A stretch of 64,000 nt of DNA from Acidaminococcus sp. Its GTDB lineage: Bacteria > Bacillota > Negativicutes > Acidaminococcales > Acidaminococcaceae. Positions 24,756 through 33,596 of the stretch are shown here, piece by piece. The number at the start of each line of letters is the position of its first letter. Position 1 is the first letter of the stretch. The DNA lies in assembly GCA_022482815.1 (NCBI GenBank), contig JAKVOM010000001.1:1240001-1304000 (forward strand), read 5' to 3'. A program made the translations under genes and the position numbers. Under the pieces are notes generated by a model that was not told where the DNA came from, did not search any database, and saw only the letters and a list, made by a program, of their open reading frames with translations.

Positions 24756-25379
24756 ATGGCTGCTTTTAGTTACGTGCTCTTGACGGACCGTAAACTTTAT
24801 TCCGAGCCGGTCCCCAAAGTCATTAGCCGGGCTTTAACACAGCTTCATCCCATGCCCGGTGCTGTCATTGTTAGGGAAAAAGACTTGCCTGAAACGGCTT
24901 ATGAAAAGCTTCTGGCAGAGGTAATGGCCGTTTGTGCTCCTTATGGTGTTCCCGTTCTTGCTCATGCTTTTCCGGATTCCTATGTCCGTCTTCATGCAGC
25001 TGGCGTACACATGCCGCTCTTTCTGTGGCGGGCTTATTCCAAAGTGCATCCGCAGCTCAAAATGCTCCTTTCTGAAAGCGGCAGAAAGGCTGCGGAACAT
25101 CCTTGTGGCCTTGGAATTTCAATTCATTCTGAGGCTGAAGCTTTGGAAGCACTCCATTTGGGCGCTTCTTATGTGACGGCCAGTCCGATTTTTCCTACCT
25201 CTTGCAAACCCGGTGCGACAGGAAAGGGAACAGCGTTTATTGCCCGGATTCATGAGCTGACCGGTCTTCCCGTGTATGCACTGGGAGGGCTGCAGTGGCC
25301 TGACGAGCGAGAAACTCAGTTCAAATTATGCGGGGCCGCCGGCGCCGTCGTCCGTTCCTTTGTCACTAAACTTATTTAA
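24756..25379 (+). CDS. ThiE/TenI-family protein (thiamine phosphate synthase-like)
   Basis: A 207-residue TIM-barrel protein with ThiE/TenI motifs: an N-terminal LLTDRKLY, VIVREKDLPE (the RxKD element), GISIHSEAEAL, SYVTASPIFPTSCKPG and a final VYALGGL. The GPxF phosphate loop of ThiE appears as SPIFPTSCKPG, closer to TenI-like members. It may therefore be a thiazole tautomerase or a divergent synthase. No other thiamine gene lies nearby and no TPP riboswitch is present. The start at 24756 follows AGGGGGA. Confidence 0.75.
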   Translation: MAAFSYVLLTDRKLYSEPVPKVISRALTQLHPMPGAVIVREKDLPETAYEKLLAEVMAVCAPYGVPVLAHAFPDSYVRLHAAGVHMPLFLWRAYSKVHPQLKMLLSESGRKAAEHPCGLGISIHSEAEALEALHLGASYVTASPIFPTSCKPGATGKGTAFIARIHELTGLPVYALGGLQWPDERETQFKLCGAAGAVVRSFVTKLI

Positions 25380-25561
25380 CGTAGAGACCGTGTTATGCTG
25401 CTGAAAGAGAAGCTATCTGCTAACTGCTAGCTGCAATCTGCCCTGATTTTCAGCTTAACTATCTGCCCGCACTGCGGTGCTACCCACTAATCACTATCCA
25501 CTTATCACCCACTTTATGGGTGATACTGATTTTGCATATATCTCATCTCCTTAATAAAACA

Positions 25562-25613
25562 CCGAAACCCGTCTTGAAGAAACGTGGAATCTTCAAGACG
25601 GGTTTCGGCGTTT
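25562..25613. terminator. Perfect 19-bp hairpin, probably bidirectional terminator
   Basis: CCGAAACCCGTCTTGAAGA is exactly complementary to TCTTCAAGACGGGTTTCGG across a 9-base loop, flanked by AAAACA and CGTTT. The rest of 25380-25685 shows only low-complexity CTATCTGC-type text that also occurs near 40270-40310. Confidence 0.75.
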
Positions 25614-25685
25614 AAGAAAAGAATTAAAGGATTTTATACTTCTTTTTCGAATTAACGTAATAATATCGGATGCGAGGTGAAAATA

Positions 25686-26114
25686 ATGGAAATCCGGGTC
25701 ATGACAATCAATGATTATGAGCAGGTAAACTTGCTTTGGCATGCTTCCAGCGGTATGCAGCTGCGGGAAATCGATGACTCCAGGGAAAAAGTAGCTAAGT
25801 TCCTGCGGCGGAATCCAGAAACTTCTTTTGTAGCCGTGGAAGATAAAATCGTAGGAGCTGTCCTCGCCGGTAATGACGGCCGGAGAGGGTATCTGTATCA
25901 TCTGGCCGTAGCTGAAAAGTTTCAGCACCGACATATCGGAACAGCTCTCGTCAAAGCTGCGGAAGCGGCACTTTTGAAAGAAGGCATTCCCAAGGTAGGC
26001 ATTCTGGTCTTCCGTAAAAATGATGAAGGTAATGCTTTTTGGGAAAAATTGGGGTACGTGGACCGGAGTCATCTCGTATATCGCAGCCGCGCACTTGTAA
26101 GGGAAGCCGAGTAA
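25686..26114 (+). CDS. GNAT-family N-acetyltransferase
   Basis: A 142-residue GNAT protein. Acetyl-CoA binding motif A reads LAVAEKFQHRHIGTALVKAAE, preceded by VGAVLAGNDGRRGYLYH and followed by VFRKNDEGNAFWEKLGY, the usual C-terminal strand-helix. The acceptor (small molecule, peptide or protein) cannot be inferred. GAGGTG sits 6 bp before the ATG at 25686. It is followed by the insertion-sequence region. Confidence 0.85.
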   Translation: MEIRVMTINDYEQVNLLWHASSGMQLREIDDSREKVAKFLRRNPETSFVAVEDKIVGAVLAGNDGRRGYLYHLAVAEKFQHRHIGTALVKAAEAALLKEGIPKVGILVFRKNDEGNAFWEKLGYVDRSHLVYRSRALVREAE

Positions 26115-26310
26115 AATTGATGTATAAGAGAGCTGTGAAAAATAAAAAGCGCTTTTTGCTTTTGGCCTATGGCATTTAGCCTCGTCTGTAACAGTGTGTT
26201 AAAGTTTTTGATTCAAACAAAATGTGATATAGAACCTGAAATTTAACAGTTAACCTAAATTTTTTCATTTAGCCTTGCCTTCGGCAGAGGGGTTCATCAC
26301 CCACCTCTTT

Positions 26311-26339
26311 TCGGAAGGCCCGATGTCATCGGGCCTTCC
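26311..26339. terminator. Palindromic hairpin at the left side of the IS110 element
   Basis: CGGAAGGCCCGATG pairs with CATCGGGCCTTCCG almost without a loop. There is no T-run. It could be a terminator-like target site, since IS110 elements often choose such sequences, or the tail of the preceding intergenic repeat. Confidence 0.45.
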
Positions 26340-26433
26340 GAACTTACTTTCCTCCCCCACTTCGTGGTCCTTCCTTGTATCATATGAATAAGGACTTTAC
26401 CTCCTTTTGGGGATAAAGTGCTACACTGTAAAA

Positions 26434-26585
26434 GATGCTGTGGATTGGTTAATGTCCTCCTACCGATAAACGGTTTTATGGAGATTCCGACCACAGCTCT
26501 TTGCAGCGATGTTAATAAGTTAGATACCGCCAGACGGTTTATATAGAACAAGGATACATGGCAAAGAGTTTGTGGACTCAGCATC
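26434..26585 (+). ncRNA. Candidate bridge RNA of the IS110 element
   Basis: Between the left end and the transposase gene two stem-loops with internal loops can be drawn. Loop 1: GCTGTGG (26437-26443) pairs with CCACAGC (26491-26497), enclosing CTCC/GGAG and CCG/CGG, with unpaired ATTGGTTAATGT on one side and ATTCCGA on the other. Loop 2: ACCG/CGGT at 26526-26538 inside ATGT/ACAT. GATGCTG and CAGCATC (26579-26585) could close the whole. This resembles the donor and target loops of known bridge RNAs. Folding was done by eye only. Confidence 0.45.
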
Positions 26586-26613
26586 ATATCTTTATCTTTG
26601 AGGAGGTCTTTTT

Positions 26614-27861
26614 ATGATCTACGTTGGAATTGATGTATCTAAGAGCAAACACGACTGCTGCATCCTTGATTCTGAGCATAAGGACGACTACGAGGAATTC
26701 ACGATCCCCAATACCCGGAATGGTTATGACCACCTGCTAAAGCGAATTTTTTCCTACAATCAATCGGTAAAAAATATAAAAGCAGGGCTGGAGGCCACCG
26801 GAGAGTATAGTGTGAACATCACCAGATTCCTGTTGAACAATGGCCTAGCAACCTGCGTTCTCAATCCTCTGCTGACGGATCAATACAGAAAGAGTCATAG
26901 CCTTCGCAAAACTAAAACCGATCGCATTGACGCACACTTCATTGCTTGCATACTTATGTCCGATTTAGACCTCAAGCCCTACGTACCCCAAGAATACCAC
27001 AATAAAGTCTTGAAGTCACTAACCAGGACTCGCTTTGGATGGGTTCATGAACGGTCTCTAAAAAAGCAAACCCTTACCCGTATAATTGATACTAGCTTTT
27101 CTGAACTTCCACAGTACATAAACCTGGATTCTGCTACCGCTCACGCTCTCCTTAAGGAGTATCCCACTCCCGAGAAAATGGCGAACGCAAATTTGAAACA
27201 CATGAAAGAAATTATCTACAAAACATCCAAAGGCAGGTTAAGTATGGATCTGGCTGAGCAGATTCGTAACGCTGCAAGGCATTCCGTAGGTCTGGGCAAA
27301 AGCGATATATCTACTGAAATTAATGTAGTGGAAACAATACACGATATTGAGGTAAAAAACGAACAAATTCAAAAAGTTGAGTCCAGAATTAAAAAACTGT
27401 TAGAGGAACGTAAAGAACCGTTACTTACAATCCCTGGGATTAGTATTGCTACAGGGTCCGCAATTTTAGGAGAAATTGGGGATTTCTCCAGATTTTCCTC
27501 CCCCGACAAGATACTGGCCTATGCCGGATTTGCGCCCTCTAAGAACCAGTCAGGCCGGCGGAGTGGAATAGGACCAAGTGCCCATATGGAGAAAAGAGGA
27601 TCACGATATCTACGTCATGCTCTCTTCAATGCGGCAAGATTCGTCTGCCAAAATGAACCAGCTTACAAAGAATATTTGGCAAAGAAATTAAGCGAAGGAA
27701 AACATTTCTATATAGCAATCTCTCACGTAGTTAAAAAGTTAGTACGTCTAATCTATGCACTTCAAACGAGAGGAATCCCATACAAAACACCTGCTCAATT
27801 AATGCTTCAAAGGCAGATAAATACTGGCTCCGATTCACAGGATTTTGCACTTGACATATGA
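26614..27861 (+). CDS. IS110-family transposase (DEDD recombinase)
   Basis: A 415-residue intact transposase. The RuvC-like N-terminal domain begins MIYVGIDVSKSKHD with Asp7, followed by Glu60 in AGLEATGEY and Asp103/Asp106 in KTDRIDAHFIA, which gives the DEDD set. A central coiled helix precedes the C-terminal Tnp domain with LLTIPGISIATGSAI and YAGFAPSKNQSGRRSG, where the catalytic serine is expected. GAGGAGG lies upstream. Nothing in the frame is broken, so the element may still be active. Confidence 0.95.
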   Translation: MIYVGIDVSKSKHDCCILDSEHKDDYEEFTIPNTRNGYDHLLKRIFSYNQSVKNIKAGLEATGEYSVNITRFLLNNGLATCVLNPLLTDQYRKSHSLRKTKTDRIDAHFIACILMSDLDLKPYVPQEYHNKVLKSLTRTRFGWVHERSLKKQTLTRIIDTSFSELPQYINLDSATAHALLKEYPTPEKMANANLKHMKEIIYKTSKGRLSMDLAEQIRNAARHSVGLGKSDISTEINVVETIHDIEVKNEQIQKVESRIKKLLEERKEPLLTIPGISIATGSAILGEIGDFSRFSSPDKILAYAGFAPSKNQSGRRSGIGPSAHMEKRGSRYLRHALFNAARFVCQNEPAYKEYLAKKLSEGKHFYIAISHVVKKLVRLIYALQTRGIPYKTPAQLMLQRQINTGSDSQDFALDI

Positions 27862-28045
27862 TAGTTAGTCTCCTTCCTAAAGGACGGAGGTGGCAGAGAA
27901 ATTCCAAACCTTACGGTTTGGCGTAACTTAGGCGACGTCGAAGAGGGTCTCCTTGGTCATTTTTCTTCCACAGGCGGGCTGCGGACTGATATGCTCCCCT
28001 TAAGACGGAGAAAAAAATTATGTCAATGTTTTAAGGAGGCATGTC

Positions 28046-28747
28046 ATGGTAAAGAACAATAATAAATTCATCTCTCCTGAGATTAAACTCAAAGCTGTCA
28101 AAGATATCCTTGAACACAAATCCAACACCTATCAGGTTGCCAAAAAGCTTGGTATCCGGCGGCAGAACGTTTCTCTTTGGGTAATGAATTACAAGAACGA
28201 GGGCGCAGAAGCCTTTTCCCCGAAAAAGGGAAAGAAAACCTATCCTGTTTCCCTTATGGAAAATGCCGCTAAGGATTATCTGGATGGTAAAGGCAGCTAC
28301 ATTCAAATCTGTAAGAAATACAAAATCCGTTCCCCCAGGGTTCTTGCAGACTGGGTTAAGCATTATAATATTCATGGAGAACTAGATTCTTACGCTTATC
28401 AAGAGAGATGTGATAAATCCATGAAAGGTAAGGCAAGTACCCTTGAAGAACGCTGCAAAATCGTCAAGGAATGTCTGGAATCCAACCGTGATTACCGTTC
28501 TGTAGCCGAAAAATACGGTTATTCCTATCGTCAGGTCTACAACTGGGTTAAACGCTATGAAAAGGATGGGAATTCAGGGCTGGCCAACCATCAGGGCAGA
28601 CCCAAGAAGAAACCATTGGATCCTTCCCATAAGGAAACAAAAGATGAGGAACTGGTGCGCCTGAGACAAGAAGTCAAGGATCTCAAATTGGAGAATTTGC
28701 TTCTAAAAAAACTGGACGAGTTGACGAAAAGGAATCGCTTTCGTTGA
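28046..28747 (+). CDS. IS3-family transposase OrfA
   Basis: A 233-residue DNA-binding subunit with two or three helix-turn-helix repeats (for example YQVAKKLGIRRQNVSLW and YRSVAEKYGYSYRQVYNW) and a C-terminal leucine zipper VRLRQEVKDLKLENLLLKKL. This is the IS150 type. Its stop overlaps the orfB start in the tetranucleotide TTGA, so OrfB is made by re-initiation or by frameshifting. No A6G slippery run is seen. AAGGAGG precedes the start. Confidence 0.93.
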   Translation: MVKNNNKFISPEIKLKAVKDILEHKSNTYQVAKKLGIRRQNVSLWVMNYKNEGAEAFSPKKGKKTYPVSLMENAAKDYLDGKGSYIQICKKYKIRSPRVLADWVKHYNIHGELDSYAYQERCDKSMKGKASTLEERCKIVKECLESNRDYRSVAEKYGYSYRQVYNWVKRYEKDGNSGLANHQGRPKKKPLDPSHKETKDEELVRLRQEVKDLKLENLLLKKLDELTKRNRFR

Positions 28748-29664
28748 CTCGTAATCGTAAGCAGTATGAAGCGATTCAAGAGGTTTGCGAGGAAAATGGG
28801 GCTTCCGTGCAAAAGTGTTGTGCTATCCTGCACGTTTCCCCCTCTGCCTACTATAGCTGGCGCAAGACGCCCCTTAGCCTGAATGAGCTCATAAACAAGG
28901 GGATCTGCTGCCATATTCTCAGGCTTCATATTAAATATCCTGAAGCGGGATACCGCATGATGGCTGATAAATTAAGGGAAGAATGCAACATCGATATCTC
29001 TGATAAACGGTGTTACCGTCTTTTTCGTAAGCTGCATATTCATTCCCAGATTAAATGGAGACCAAAAGGCTGCACCCATAGCCGTGTAGGCAAGAACAGT
29101 CCACGCAAAGCAGAGAACGTACTGAACAGGAAATTCCAGGCAGACATGCCTGACCAGAAGTGGGTGACAGATGTAACCGAATTCCGGCTTAACATTCCCG
29201 GCCCTGTCAGTGGAACTTATATTGTTGAACATCTCTATTTAAGCGCGATTTTAGATTTATATGACCATAGAATTGTGTCCTATGCGATTAGTGACCGTAA
29301 TGATACACCTCTTGTTATGGAGACTTTCAGGAAAGCCTTCAAACAGAATCCCAATGCACATCCATTGGTCCATACAGACCAGGGTTTTCAATATACAAGC
29401 AATGAATATCTGGAAATGGCAGAACAGCACAACTTGACAAGAAGTATGTCCAGAACCGGCAGATGCCTTGATAATGCCCCCATGGAAGGGTTCTGGGGTA
29501 TGATAAAGAGGGAAAGAATCTATATGCATACATACTACAGTGTCGAAGAACTGGAGTGGGACATCCGGGATTACATTCAATATTACAATACGAAGAGAAC
29601 GCAACGTAAACTGATGAGGATGTCCCCGATGGCGTACCACGATTTCTATGCCAATGCTGCTTAA
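28744..29664 (+). CDS. IS3-family transposase OrfB (DDE integrase)
   Basis: A 306-residue catalytic subunit. The HTH_21 region includes YPEAGYRMMADKLREE; the rve core has Asp in DQKWVTDVTEF, Asp in VHTDQGFQYTS and Glu in APMEGFWGMIKRE, the DD(35)E triad. It ends with YNTKRTQRKLMRMSP as in other IS3 proteins. The start is TTG at 28744 overlapping the orfA stop, or the protein is produced as an OrfAB fusion. Intact. Confidence 0.95.
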   Translation: MTRNRKQYEAIQEVCEENGASVQKCCAILHVSPSAYYSWRKTPLSLNELINKGICCHILRLHIKYPEAGYRMMADKLREECNIDISDKRCYRLFRKLHIHSQIKWRPKGCTHSRVGKNSPRKAENVLNRKFQADMPDQKWVTDVTEFRLNIPGPVSGTYIVEHLYLSAILDLYDHRIVSYAISDRNDTPLVMETFRKAFKQNPNAHPLVHTDQGFQYTSNEYLEMAEQHNLTRSMSRTGRCLDNAPMEGFWGMIKRERIYMHTYYSVEELEWDIRDYIQYYNTKRTQRKLMRMSPMAYHDFYANAA

Positions 29665-29763
29665 GAATATGTAAGGAATGATACATTTTTAAGCAGAATT
29701 TTGAAACGTTTTAGTCTCCGCTTGACGGGGAGCACACCAGACGGCGGGCTGCGGAAAGCGTGA

Positions 29764-29811
29764 AACAGGGGATGTGAAATAATGCGCATGCATTATTTCA
29801 CATCCCCTGTT
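29764..29811. repeat. Intergenic hairpin repeat, copy 1
   Basis: A perfect 21-bp stem starting AACAGGGGATGTGAAATAATG, loop CGCATG. The same core, TGTGAAATAATG, recurs at 40021, 48625 and 52003. It lies between the IS3 right end and the convergent 117-aa gene and probably terminates both. Confidence 0.85.
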
Positions 29812-29815
29812 TTAA

Positions 29816-30169
29816 TTAAAATGCGTCCTTGTGAATCAGCAGGAATGAACCGGCTGTGCAGGCCGGGCAGAAGCAGTAGGTGGCACCCTGGGCTTTTAGT
29901 TCACGGGCCTTTTTAGCAAACTGAGCGGCTGTATCTTTGCCCAGTGCTTTTTCACCGGCAGGAGACTCAAAGAACGGGATGACATGATCCAACGTAGAGA
30001 CGTCTTCTTCCAGCTCTTTTATGAGAGCTGCCGTTTTTTCTTTTTGAGCCGGCGTGCCCACGCTTTCCAGCCATGCCTTGCAGGCTGCCTTCAGTTCAGC
30101 GCAGCAGGTCGGTGCTTCCATTGTTTCCTTGACCTTGCTTTTCATCATTTCGAATGTCACTTCAGCCAT
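29816..30169 (-). CDS. Hypothetical Cys-containing protein (117 aa)
   Basis: A small soluble, largely helical protein. Cysteines cluster in two places: APTCCAELKAACKAW (residues 20-34) and YCFCPACTAG near the C-terminus, which could bind a metal or form disulfides. Between them are Lys/Glu-rich helices. No known family recognised. The ATG at 30169 follows GGAGGTG; an earlier GTG overlaps that site. It is divergent from the MoxR/VWA operon with a 240-bp spacer and its stop touches the hairpin repeat. Confidence 0.65.
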   Translation of the reverse strand: MAEVTFEMMKSKVKETMEAPTCCAELKAACKAWLESVGTPAQKEKTAALIKELEEDVSTLDHVIPFFESPAGEKALGKDTAAQFAKKARELKAQGATYCFCPACTAGSFLLIHKDAF

Positions 30170-30410
30170 ATTGTGCACCTCCAGTTATGATAAAACATTG
30201 TTCGTGCTATGGGAAAACAGAGGACTTTCTGTTTTCTCTATTATTATATCTCACAAATGCAGTTTCGAAAAAGAGGGTACCTGTCGTCATCGGCGGTATT
30301 TTTTTTACTCTGTATCTAAAGTTTCAGCGTAGCCAGATGGAAGCTTTTTCCCTTCCGCTGTGTTATACTATAAAGGCAATGTAAGTACTTTGGTAGGGGA
30401 TGGGTCACTT

Positions 30411-31328
30411 ATGTCACTTGATTTTTTGCGTAAAGAAGGGGTCAATGAAGACCTCATCAAAGGTGTAGAAGACTATCAGAAGAAATATCCGATTGCTGAA
30501 GAGAGCAAGCAAAGGATTCCGGTTCCGCATTTTCCTTTTTTCGGTAAAGAAGTCTGGGAAGATGCCTTGTCGGCACTTTTATGCGGACAGAACCTGCTTT
30601 TGGTAGGACCCAAGGCGACCGGCAAGAATGTACTCGCCGAGAATCTGGCCCAGACCTTCGGACGGCCTATGTGGAACGTCTCTTTCCATATCAATATGGA
30701 TGCGGCCGCGATGCTGGGAACGGATACCTTTAAGAACGGCCAGGTAGAATTTCGCCCGGGGCCTGTTTATCGCTGCGCTCAGGAAGGCGGATTCGGTGTC
30801 TTTGATGAAATCAATATGGCTCGTAACGAAGCCATGGCTGTACTGCACTCTCTGCTGGATTACCGCCGTACAATCGATATCCCCGGTTATGAAATGCTGA
30901 AGGTGAACCCTGCCTGCCGTTTTATAGCGACCATGAACTACGGGTATGCAGGGACACGGGAAATGAACGAAGCACTGATGTCACGCTTTGCTGTCATCAA
31001 GATGGATCCGATCAAGGAAGAACCGCTGACCCGTCTGATCCGTACCGAATTTCCAAGTATGAAGAAAGAGGCGGAGCAAGCCTTTGTTCAGATATTCCTG
31101 GATCTCGAAAAGAAGTGCAAAGAAGCGGAAATCTCCGATAAAGCACTGGATTTGCGCGGCCTCATCGATTCCCTGCATCTGATGCAGTCAGGCTTGGAAG
31201 CACATCGTGCCCTGGCAATGGGGATTACCAACAAATCTTTTGATGAATACGAACCGGCTTTGATTACCGATGTAATCAATCTGCATATTCCGGGAGAGTT
31301 CGAGCGCAAGGATATTTTTGAGGACTGA
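30411..31328 (+). CDS. MoxR-family AAA+ ATPase (CbbQ/NorQ-like)
   Basis: A 305-residue AAA+ ATPase. Walker A GPKATGKN is near residue 66, Walker B GVFDEINMARNEA near residue 127, sensor 1 FIATMNYGYAGTREM near residue 168, and an arginine-finger region ALMSRFAV. MoxR proteins act with a VWA partner to remodel or activate a target complex. The partner follows after 5 bp, making an operon. The target is unknown: no oxygen-, CO- or NO-related enzyme is close by. The ATG at 30411 is chosen because the preceding AGGGGA fits; homology starts soon after. Confidence 0.9.
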   Translation: MSLDFLRKEGVNEDLIKGVEDYQKKYPIAEESKQRIPVPHFPFFGKEVWEDALSALLCGQNLLLVGPKATGKNVLAENLAQTFGRPMWNVSFHINMDAAAMLGTDTFKNGQVEFRPGPVYRCAQEGGFGVFDEINMARNEAMAVLHSLLDYRRTIDIPGYEMLKVNPACRFIATMNYGYAGTREMNEALMSRFAVIKMDPIKEEPLTRLIRTEFPSMKKEAEQAFVQIFLDLEKKCKEAEISDKALDLRGLIDSLHLMQSGLEAHRALAMGITNKSFDEYEPALITDVINLHIPGEFERKDIFED

Positions 31329-31333
31329 TTGGT

Positions 31334-33064
31334 ATGGCGAAACGGAAATACGATTACAAAAGAAGACGGGCCCTGAACATCGTCTGGGATGTGTCAGGAG
31401 ATTACCGCTGTGACCCGGATTTCCTGTCTTTTACGCCGGAACACCACGAACCGAATCTGTATCTGAATGCGATTATCGGCCTGACGTATAAATATTACGA
31501 CATGAAGCTGCTCAAACAGCTTTTTGACGAATTGGCTACTTCTTCTATGGCAGACTTGTTTTCTGATTTGCTGTGGCTTGGCATGGAAGGCGTGGTTTAT
31601 CAGAAGGAGTTGCCGCATCGCCCTGTCCTGGCTTATCTGAGAAGGCAGCAGGCACTGAATTATTTTAACGGACCGCTGTCTATCCGTCATGGTGTGGCGC
31701 AGGAAATGCAGGCTGCCCGGTGGCATGAAGTATTGGGCGAAAAACCGAAACTTTTCGACCCGTGGGCGAAAGGGCTATATCAGGGACTGACGTTCGATCC
31801 CAATTGGACTACACAACAGATCTGTGATCATTTTCGGGCACTTACCAAGAAATATTTTGTCTCCCGGTTCCTCGTACGCGAAAGTCTGGAAAAGGTCATT
31901 ATCGGCAAAAATCTGGGTAAGTTTCTTTCCTTCCTCGTACCACAGTTTAAAAAACTGAACGAGTCGGATTTGAATTTCCAGGTCCGTAAACGGGATGCGG
32001 ACGACGTTATCGCCGGTAAAGAAGCTCACGATGGTTTGATGGCACTTTTGACGGGAGAAACTGCCGTCAAGAATTATCAATACATTGTGACCTGTTTCGG
32101 ATCTTCTATTTATAGTTCTTCGCAAATGCTGGACATCGAACGAACGTACTGTACAGGTCCTCATGAAGGATGTCATCTGCATTTTACCCGTGGTCGTCTC
32201 GGCAGCAAGGGAGCAACGGGAGAAGCTTCCCGCTGGCTGGTCAATGCCGCAAAGCAGCGGGCGCGCAACCTGAATTATTACAAGGAAAACAGCGAAGCCT
32301 ACCGCAAAAGTATTGCCCGGCTCGTGGCTCAGCTCCGCACGGCGCTGCAGCAGACCTATATGAAACTGCCCGTGCCGGCAAAGACAGGAGAATTGGTTCC
32401 TTCCTTGATTTGGCGGGGGCTTTACCTGGACGATGAACGCGTTTTCTACGGGAAAGAGATGCAGTATACGCCGGACTTTACTGTAGATATCATGCTGGAT
32501 GGATCCGCTTCCCGCGGTGAATACCAGCGCGTCATTGCAGCCCAGGCGTACGTAATTGCCGAAGCACTGCGTCAGTGCGGTATTCCTTACCAAATATATT
32601 CATTTTGTACCATTCGCGGTTATACGGTCATGACGGTTTATCAGACATACCGGGAAAAGAAAAAGAGTCTCAGTGTGTTTAATTACTGTACGACCGGATG
32701 GAACCGTGACGGCCTTGCACTCCGCGGAGCACGGCAGCTCATGGGTGATCTTTCCTCTTCAAAGAAAATCTTGATGATGCTGACGGATGCCTCTCCTAAC
32801 GATGACCGCCCGCTCCGTGACAGCGGAAACATTCTTCGTACGCACGAATACAAGGATGCACGTGCGATTGCCGATACAGCGGCGGAAGCAGCCTCTTTGC
32901 GGCGCGATGGTGTCCGCATCATCGGTCTTATCAATGACGAAATTTCCGGCGGCCTTGCCGAAGCAGAAAAAATCTTTGGCAAAGACCTGGTCCGGGTGAA
33001 GAAAATTGATAAAATGGCGGAAGGCGTCGGAAAAGCGCTCTGCCATCAAATTTCCACGTTCTGA
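31334..33064 (+). CDS. VWA-domain protein, partner of the MoxR ATPase
   Basis: A 576-residue protein with a long N-terminal helical region and a C-terminal von Willebrand A domain. The MIDAS metal site is complete: DGSASRG near residue 388, the Thr in TTGWNRDG near 454 and TDASPND near 484. This is the arrangement of CbbO/NorD/CoxE-type partners. It sits directly behind the ATPase gene and probably binds the substrate complex through the VWA domain. Cytoplasmic; no signal peptide. Confidence 0.88.
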   Translation: MAKRKYDYKRRRALNIVWDVSGDYRCDPDFLSFTPEHHEPNLYLNAIIGLTYKYYDMKLLKQLFDELATSSMADLFSDLLWLGMEGVVYQKELPHRPVLAYLRRQQALNYFNGPLSIRHGVAQEMQAARWHEVLGEKPKLFDPWAKGLYQGLTFDPNWTTQQICDHFRALTKKYFVSRFLVRESLEKVIIGKNLGKFLSFLVPQFKKLNESDLNFQVRKRDADDVIAGKEAHDGLMALLTGETAVKNYQYIVTCFGSSIYSSSQMLDIERTYCTGPHEGCHLHFTRGRLGSKGATGEASRWLVNAAKQRARNLNYYKENSEAYRKSIARLVAQLRTALQQTYMKLPVPAKTGELVPSLIWRGLYLDDERVFYGKEMQYTPDFTVDIMLDGSASRGEYQRVIAAQAYVIAEALRQCGIPYQIYSFCTIRGYTVMTVYQTYREKKKSLSVFNYCTTGWNRDGLALRGARQLMGDLSSSKKILMMLTDASPNDDRPLRDSGNILRTHEYKDARAIADTAAEAASLRRDGVRIIGLINDEISGGLAEAEKIFGKDLVRVKKIDKMAEGVGKALCHQISTF

Positions 33065-33085
33065 TAAGTTGGAAGGAGAATGGTC

Positions 33086-33580
33086 ATGCGCCTGTTTGTG
33101 GCAATACGTTTTAATCCGAGGATGCTCGGGGCGCTCAGTCTGCTGATGGACACGCTGAAACGCAGCGGCGTGCGGGGACGGTACACGTCGCTGAATCAGC
33201 TGCACCTGACGCTTGCCTTCATCGGGGAGACTGATAAGGATGCAGAGGCGCTTCAGGTCCTGCAAAGCGTGCCGGTACCTCAAATGACGCTGGAACTTGA
33301 TAAAATTGGTCATTTCGGGCAGCTGATTTATGTGGGACTCAAAGAAACACCGGAACTGATGGATTATGTCAAATCCCTGCGGGGAGCACTCAAAAAAGCG
33401 GATATTCCCTATGACGCCAAGCCCTTCAGACCGCATATCACACTTGTGCGGAAGGGAAGCCATATTCACCAGGCGGTCAAGGTTCCCATGGCAGCCATGG
33501 ATGTTGCCGCCGTATCCCTGATGAAATCGGAATTCACCGAAAGAGGGGTAAAGTATACGGAACTCGGGAGAAGTAAATAG
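33086..33580 (+). CDS. thpR: RNA 2',3'-cyclic phosphodiesterase (ThpR/LigT)
   Basis: A 164-residue 2H phosphoesterase. The two HxTx motifs are HLTLAF near residue 41 and HITLVR near residue 116, and the N-terminus RLFVAIRF is typical. It opens 2',3'-cyclic phosphates on RNA ends. The ATG at 33086 has GGAAGGAG 7 bp upstream. It lies 21 bp after the VWA gene and likely shares its transcript, ended by the terminator at 33597. Confidence 0.92.
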   Translation: MRLFVAIRFNPRMLGALSLLMDTLKRSGVRGRYTSLNQLHLTLAFIGETDKDAEALQVLQSVPVPQMTLELDKIGHFGQLIYVGLKETPELMDYVKSLRGALKKADIPYDAKPFRPHITLVRKGSHIHQAVKVPMAAMDVAAVSLMKSEFTERGVKYTELGRSK

Positions 33581-33596
33581 GAGAAAGAATAGGAAA

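Larger units (their letters stand above)
26340..27960 (+). mobile_element. IS110-family insertion sequence (ends not resolved)
   Basis: Contains a full DEDD transposase gene and about 270 bp of non-coding sequence on its 5' side, the layout of the IS110 subgroup. IS110 elements lack terminal inverted repeats and target duplications, so the limits are estimates. The adjoining IS3 element starts at 27987. Confidence 0.75.
27987..29739 (+). mobile_element. IS3-family insertion sequence (IS150-like), complete
   Basis: Ends are defined by imperfect inverted repeats starting TGATATGCTCCCC on the left and TGGTGTGCTCCCC (reverse strand) on the right, about 20 of 25 bases matching. A 3-bp direct repeat GAC flanks it at 27984-27986 and 29740-29742. 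It carries overlapping orfA and orfB. The element sits inside a copy of the dispersed intergenic repeat: the flanks TTCCACAGGCGGGCTGCGG and GGCGGGCTGCGGAAAGCG rejoin when it is removed. Confidence 0.88.
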
